Assembly: GCA_001792895.1 (NCBI GenBank)
Contig: MARA01000009.1
Coordinates: 248,001 to 312,000, forward strand
Reading direction: 5' to 3'
Source of the DNA: Lentinus brumalis
Lineage: Eukaryota; Basidiomycota; Agaricomycetes; Polyporales; Polyporaceae
Length of the DNA: 64,000 nt
Below, piece after piece: positions 58,363 to 64,000 of the stretch (positions are counted from its first letter, which is position 1; the number at the start of each line of letters is the position of its first letter). Position numbers and translations under genes: made by a program. The notes beneath the pieces are model-generated. The model searched no databases. It was not told where the DNA came from and was given only the letters and a program-made list of their open reading frames with translations.

Positions 58363-61300
58363 TCAGAACGTCGCGTAGCGGTTCCTATCGTACATCCTGT
58401 CTACGTAGTCCTCGAAATCTGAGTCTTCATCGCTGTCCGAGTCGTCCGAGTCGTCCGAGTCGTCCGAGTCGTCCGTGAAACGCACGCGCTGCGCAACGTC
58501 TGAGTCGCCCTCTCCGCGCCCACCGTCCTCTTCGGCGTCGGCATCCTTATCCACATCATCCCCGTCCTCCTCCAGTTCGTGCTGCTCGTGGTACATCTCC
58601 TCGTCCATGTCCTCATCCACTCCCTCGGCGTCCTGGGCAATTGCCATCTGAATGTCGTCTTCTGCTTCAGCGTCCGCGTCCGCCGCTCTCGCGTCATGCT
58701 GCCCAGTCCCCTCTGGATTGTCCAAGTTGCCGTCGTACGCTCCCGCGTTCTCTTGATCCCGACCATGTACACTGTGATCCGGCGAACTTCCTCGCTGTGA
58801 CTCGTCGTCTGGGTTGGGGAATTGTGGCGTGAGGCAGAGACACGGAACCGGTGCTCGCGCGACGCTTGGACGTCAACACCAACTCCTCTGTGGCCAACCC
58901 CGCCGCCGTGGTGCCGCATGAAGATGTCGCGGTCCGCAAACCTATGCAGAAGAGGTCAGGTTCGCACCGAGGGGGCAGGGACAGGCAATATAATACGCAC
59001 ATTGCGACCTGTAAGTAGGCATAGTCTTGGGTCTCATCGACTTCATCCGCGATCGGTAGCTTGCGCGCGAGCTTTGATGGGCCAAGGAGATCGTCGGTCA
59101 GCCCTTGTCTGGGGCAAGGAGGAAGGTAGGCGGCTCGGATGACGTCGTCTGGGTCGATGAAGCCGAACGGTACGTTGTCGGGATCGTTGGCATCGACGAA
59201 GTGAACCCGGTGTTGTCGACGGTGCTGGAACCCAGATGACTGCGTTGTGTCCAGTGTGAACCACCGAACCCAGAGCAGCTCGACGCGCTGCCACTTGCGA
59301 TTTGCGCGGGTAGAGTTAGGGCCGACATACCGAGCATTGACATGGAATATCCCGATGACACGGGCGAACCAAAATGGCCCGGAGTTGTCCCACTCCGGAG
59401 CGAGGACCATGATGTCGGGCCGCTTCAGAGGGTTGATGCAATCTTGCTCCCGGCGCAGATTGTATGATGTATAGTTGAGGCGTACAAGCTTGTGTGAGTA
59501 CATCTTGTCGTCGAGAATTTGTATGCCGTCGAGCTGCGCAGAACTGAAGTCCTCGGGCTCCGTGAACATGCCGCCATCAAGCAGCCTGGCAGCGACGTGC
59601 TCGTAAAGATGCGGAATGAAACCCTGCAGAGCAATGAGTAAGTATGTGGCAGCCGTGCGGCAGGACGCAGCGTAGTAAATGCGTGCATACCTTGATGGCC
59701 GGGTCCCGCACGTTCTCGGCTGTCCACTGACGCAAGCTGATTGGGTTTCGCTGGGATTGCGAGATGCGATAGTGGTCCGACGGCGACATGGGGACAACAC
59801 GCTTCGGAGCGGTAGTAGGTCGCGGGAGAGGCGTAGTACCGGAACGCTCGTGAGCTTCAGCGAGTGCGAGCGCGGCCCTCTTGTCGATCTCTTTGCGCAA
59901 CGAAGGGGCGACGAAGTCAGGATCTTGAGGCCGTAGGCTAGCGAGAGCACTCGTGTTGCGGATATTCTCTGCTATCTGCATTTCGTAGTCCACCTTGTTG
60001 GTACGGCTGTGCTCATGCTTGACGTGCTTGTGTTCCGCCTCTCCCTGATGTCTGTGAGTGAGCCGGATACCGAGTGTGAAATCATATTCTCAAGACTCAC
60101 CGTCTCCGAGGTTGTGTTGTCAGTGGGCCCGCAGCGCCGGATATACTCCGTATGGTCCCCAAGACAGTGGTACTTGATGGTGTTCATGACATTGAAGGGG
60201 ACCGTGCGTGGGCCGGATTCGCCTGGAGCCTTGGGATTCTTCTTCTTCTCACGGCGCGAACGCGCTTCTGATTCCGCTGGGAGTTCCACCGCGGTGTGGT
60301 TTTGGCACGTCGTCGCGGCGAACAATTTGATGGCTTTGTACATGTGTTTCGTCGCGTGGTCCATGTTTTCCAGGGTCACGTCGTGGTGCATTCGCAGCTT
60401 GGCGAGCGAGTACCAGTTTCCGAGCTCAAAGAGCATGTCGGCGACGACCTCGTTATCATCTGGAGGGAACAAGCCGTCGATCGCGGGCATGATGACCTGC
60501 AGACAGATAATTAGCTTGCCTGTTTATGGCGGGCAATAGATCGTCAACTTACAATGAGGTAAGCTTCATAATCTCGGGCGGCCAGTCTCTTGCGCATGGA
60601 TGCGTCATGCCAGAAACGCCGGACCTTGTCGCGGCCCCATGTCGGCATTGCTCGCATGCTGAGAGCATCCAAGCGATTGAGAAATGAATTGAGTATGTTA
60701 TATACAGAGGGGACGCACCGTTGGTCGAACTCCCTCACCACGGCATTGCCCTGGGCCTGGAGGAGCCGTACGATATGAATGAAGATTCCCCTCCAGACGC
60801 CGAGGTCGAACTCGTGCATCAGGTCAGGGACGATCATGTCGTAAACGTTGAATCCGTACTGGGCGAGACGGATGGAAAAGGCACTCTGCGAAGTATACGT
60901 GTCAGTCGCGTCCGGCACCTGTGAGAGAACAGATGTACTGACCCGGATCGGGGTGAGCGATTTCTGATGGAGCAAGCCCTTGATGAGCTTCCCACCGACC
61001 GAGTAGCCCTTGAAAAGGTGCCGACGAGCCTTCTTGATCAGGGCTTGATTTGCATTGTTGTCCTGTCGCTTTACGGCGCGTCGCTCGTCGTCTTCTTCAG
61101 TTCCTGCATCCGCCATCACATTACTCCGTATGTAACAACGCGGACACATGCAAAGCGCGAGTGGTTTCAGCGCCGCAATCAGGATCCTGAGAGACGTTGT
61201 CAGCTAGGCAAGAATAGAGCGATCCGCAGCAACGTACTTTTCGGGATAGTCTGCGGAATACGTAAAGAACCGGGGGAATAGTCGGCGCAGGATGCCGTCA

Positions 61301-63156
61301 CCGCACTGCAGGAGGATCCCGTCCCGGTACGCAGTCATGAAGTCGTCGTCGAGGAGCATGAGCCAGATCTGGCAGAAGAGCTCTCGCTTGCAGAATTTGA
61401 CGGCGTCGATGGTAGGCATACAGCCGTACACCTTCTCGTATGCATCCTTGATATCGTCTGGGAGCTAAAGATAAATTATGTCAATATACTTGTGACCCAT
61501 TCAAAGCTGCCAACGTACATTGGGGATGTAGGCAAGATGGTGCGCTGCGAACTCCGATGGTCGCCCGCGTACGTACTTCGATAGGTTACCGAAGTAGAGG
61601 TAGATTGGCCATAGCTTTGCATTGCCGAACTGCGAGAGCGTGGTCTCGTCTGACCACAGCAGGAGTGGCAGGACAGCGTACTCCACGTCGTCGGCATCGC
61701 CTGCTGCGCGCGGCATCTTGCGGATCTTCTCGTCCTCTTCCAGCATTGCGTCTGAGTTGTAGCAGTCCGTGAGGACACGCAGTGGTGGCGGAGGTCCAGG
61801 CGGTGGCGACGCTGAGGGAGTGGACTCGCAGCTCCCAGAATCGTGAGACCCGGGTGGCGAGCGCTGCTCAGGCACGCCGTCAGAAGCTGCTTGGGATGGC
61901 GCGGGAGTGCTGGAGCCGAGGGACGAGGCGCATGGGGATGATGGAATGAACGTGTCCGCATGGTCCGACGGTGGGTTCCAATATAACCGGCTAGGTAGCC
62001 AGTGGTAGTGCCTCGCGAAGCGCGAGTTCGCGTCCGACGCAACGCCCGAAATAAGATCCAGGAGGCGACGGTGCACAACGCCATGGATGGTGATTGTGGG
62101 AGCGGCAGCCTCGGACGCATGGGACACCCGGGTCTTGGGTACAGGCATGGAGACAGATGTCTCATACCAGCCGTGCTCCGGAACGAACAGGTCGCTCGTG
62201 TTCAGCCACTGCTCAAGGAGCCTATCAGCCTTCTTCGCGCTGAAGCCCTCAAGGTCGGCGACCGTAAATCCCTTCGAGGTAAGGATGGCGAGGAGGTCGT
62301 CGTAGCGCTGGTTGGAGAGGACACTGCTGCCTCGCCCATAGAACCAGTCGGTCAGGCGGAATTGTGTGACGCTGTCCCCAAAGGGACCGAGTTCGCGAGG
62401 GCTGTCCGCTGTGGGTGTTTTCTTGGTAGCCTCGGTGAGCCACGCGATGCTCTCGTAGCGTGGCTGGCCCTTCTCCGAGGTCTTGTCATGGTTGGGTGAA
62501 TCGGACACGGTCTCAAGCGTGAATCCGGTCTCGGGGTCGTGTTGAGGAAGTCGCGTGAAGCGACGGAAGAGCCCAAAGGCATCTTCACCGGTGTACCAAT
62601 CGTCGGCGCTGTTGTCGCACTGAGACGCTGTCGGCGAGGGCGATGGGGAAGGTGTCGGTGTGCGCATTGGTGCCGGGATCGCCGCGCCCCACTGCGATAA
62701 TGTGGTGCTCGCACCTGACGGGATGAAGTCTTCAAACTTCCCTGCTGGGAAGCGGACGCTGCGCCCGGAGCGTGTAGAGACAGGTGGAGGAATGGGAGGA
62801 GGGGTAGGGCTTCGCATGCGGGGCGGGCTCCAAGCAGGAGGAGGCGTCGGGGTGCGCGCGGGTTGTCTGGTGGGAATACGCCGGCGGGATGCGTCCGCAG
62901 CTACGGTCTGGGTATATGCGTGTGAGCTCGCACGCACCAGGACGAAAGATGTGAGTACACGCACCTGGTCTGCCCTAGCATAATCTCCTGCTTCGTTGAG
63001 CCGTGCTCTCTTCCGGGCATAGTTGTCAGCCTCGAGCTGACGTTGCTCAGCGAGGGCAGCGATGGCAGCGACGCGACCCTTGCACTTGTGCTTGCTCAGT
63101 GCCAGGGTGGTTGCCGCTGTGACCTGACATCCAGGGGTCTTGCATGTGTACGGCAT
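58363..63156 (-). CDS. Plavaka-type DNA transposase
   Basis: Transposase of the Plavaka group (CMC/CACTA-related), a common cut-and-paste element in mushroom genomes. ATG 63156 begins MPYTCKTPGCQVTAATTLAL..., a C-x4-C ... H-x-C N-terminal zinc-finger-like motif. The catalytic-region hallmarks follow: LLLWSDETTLSQFGNAKLWP, GNLSKYVRGRPSEFAAHHLAY and VPDLMHEFDLGVWRGIFIHI, then NTIKYHCLGDHTEYIRRCGPTDNTTSET and GEAEHKHVKHEHSRTNK, and near the C-terminus FADRDIFMRHHGGGVGH. The end is a very acidic tail with (Asp-Asp-Ser)n. Around eight introns. At 58816-58819 (GGGG on plus) one base seems to be missing between the FMRHHGGGVGH frame and the acidic tail. Other parts are continuous, so the gene looks recently functional. 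Confidence 0.85.
58435..58475 (-). repeat. 9-bp tandem repeat coding for Asp-Asp-Ser units
   Basis: Four to five copies of GTCCGAGTC lie in the acidic tail of the transposase. Confidence 0.9.
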
Positions 63157-63262
63157 GGCGCGAGGTTGAGGTCGTCGCCGTCGTCGTCGTCGAGGGTGTT
63201 GTCGTGGTCGTCGTGGTTCTCGGTGGTCGCGCTGGTGTCGCGAGCGCGCTGAGACTAGACGA

Positions 63263-63350
63263 TCACATGATGAGCGCGTCCTCGCGTCTGTGGCTGCAGT
63301 GGCGATGACGCCACTGCAGCCACAGACGCGAGGACGCGCTCATCATGTGA
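63263..63350. repeat. Perfect 42-bp inverted repeat with 4-base loop
   Basis: Left arm 63263-63304 begins TCACATGATGAGCGCG and ends GCTGCAGTGGCG. The right arm 63309-63350 is its exact reverse complement, and the loop is ATGA. It lies between the divergent starts of the transposase (63156) and the unknown gene (63476). Bases beyond the arms do not match, so it is not a longer fold-back. Confidence 0.95.
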
Positions 63351-63475
63351 CCGCATACACTCCATTTATGGACGCGTCTGGTCGCTGGACTTCAGCTCTC
63401 GTTCCTCTTTCTTCTGCCCTCCACCGCCTCTCTTCCACTCCGCCACCATCCTCGCTCACCCTCTTCCTCATTACC

Positions 63476-64000
63476 ATGACCCGGCCTACCTCAGCATTCT
63501 ATCAGAAGGGCAACAAGGTCAAAAGCAAGGCCCTTGCCAAGGCTTCGAAACAGCCACCGTCGAGCGACCCCCCGGAGTCCTCGGAAGAGTCTGTTCAAGG
63601 TAAGAAGAAGAAGGGCAAGAAGGGTAAGGGGAAGGAGAAGGAGAAGCCTGCAGAACCAGAGAGCTCGTCCTCGGATGAGCTCTCGGAATCTGAAGACACC
63701 TCGGGCCCGAAGGTCCCAGCCAAGCGCGGTCGCCCTTCAAGCTCTCCTGCCCCCGAGAAGGTCCTGAAGAAGCCTCGTCACCCAGACCCACCGACCGTCA
63801 AGCCGTACAGCGCGGCGTTCGCAAAGTCAATGCGCGCACTTGATCCGACTGCAAAGTAAGTGCATCGTGCCTCCGTGTCGGTCTTCAATGGCAACTGACT
63901 ATATGCATGCACGACAATGTTTATTAGTGAGGCCACTCGTATCAAGCTCAAGTTCGAGTGGCTCTACAACGCCATTCGCATCATCCCGCGTCTTGGTTCG
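63476..64000 (+). CDS. Unknown Lys/Ser-rich protein, cut by window end
   Basis: ATG 63476 follows a CT-rich leader (an in-frame ATG at 63368 is less likely). The N-terminus is MTRPTSAFYQKGNKVKSKAL, then a Lys-rich stretch (KKKKGKKGKGKEKEK), an acidic Ser stretch and an AT-hook-like KRGRPSS. Exon 1 ends at 63855; an intron follows (63856-63927, GT...AG). Exon 2 reads EATRIKLKFEWLYNAIRIIP and runs off the end of the window. It looks nuclear. I do not recognise the family; it could belong to the adjacent transposon or be a host gene. Confidence 0.6.

Noticed and set aside
63263..63350. Palindrome as a simple fold-back assembly chimera
   Set aside because: The arms are exactly 42 bases and the flanks differ immediately outside, whereas a chimeric fold-back would normally extend much further.

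Overview
The window is nuclear DNA from a filamentous basidiomycete, most likely an Agaricomycete and possibly a wood-decay polypore. The evidence is GC-rich sequence, genes split by many 50-60 nt GT..AG introns, no bacterial operon logic, a Plavaka-type DNA transposase, and gene families expanded in mushrooms (Zn2Cys6 regulators, alcohol oxidase with 14 introns, DUF6534 membrane proteins, fast-evolving F-box proteins). The species assignment is inference.

Layout. 1-7.9 kb: a Zn2Cys6 transcription factor (740-4554, +) and a peroxisomal alcohol oxidase of the GMC family (4635-7329, -) converge. 7.9-20.3 kb: a very long LINE retrotransposon. ORF1 carries a CCHC knuckle; ORF2 carries APE endonuclease, reverse transcriptase and RNase H, with all key residues present. 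It ends in poly(A) and is bounded by a candidate 14-bp target-site duplication. 21-32.7 kb: a CRIB-domain PAK/STE20-like kinase with a degenerate DFG motif, a small membrane protein, a FAD monooxygenase, and a polo kinase (CDC5/PLK1 type) with a long Glu-Arg repeat. 34.2-35.6 kb: GAPDH. 37.8-42.9 kb: a Ras guanine-nucleotide exchange factor with an SH3-like N-terminal stretch. 45.2-50.1 kb: mitochondrial aconitase and a DUF1365 protein. 50.3-57.3 kb: a small unknown protein, an F-box protein and a DUF6534 seven-helix membrane protein, with a tRNA-derived SINE at 54.2-54.7 kb. 58.4-64 kb: a Plavaka transposase, a perfect 42-bp inverted repeat, and the start of an unknown lysine-rich protein cut by the window edge.

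How the parts relate. Polo kinase, RasGEF and CRIB kinase are signalling genes of polarity and the cell cycle. GAPDH and aconitase are core carbon metabolism. Alcohol oxidase and perhaps the FAD monooxygenase end in peroxisomal-type tripeptides. The most notable observation concerns mobile DNA. The SINE at 54.2 kb and the LINE at 20.3 kb end in nearly the same 3' sequence before their A tails, which suggests that this LINE or a close relative mobilises the SINE. A second cross-window pattern is that several otherwise well-preserved genes lose frame by one base, mostly at short C/G (once A/T) runs. This points to uncorrected homopolymer errors rather than to many independent pseudogenes.
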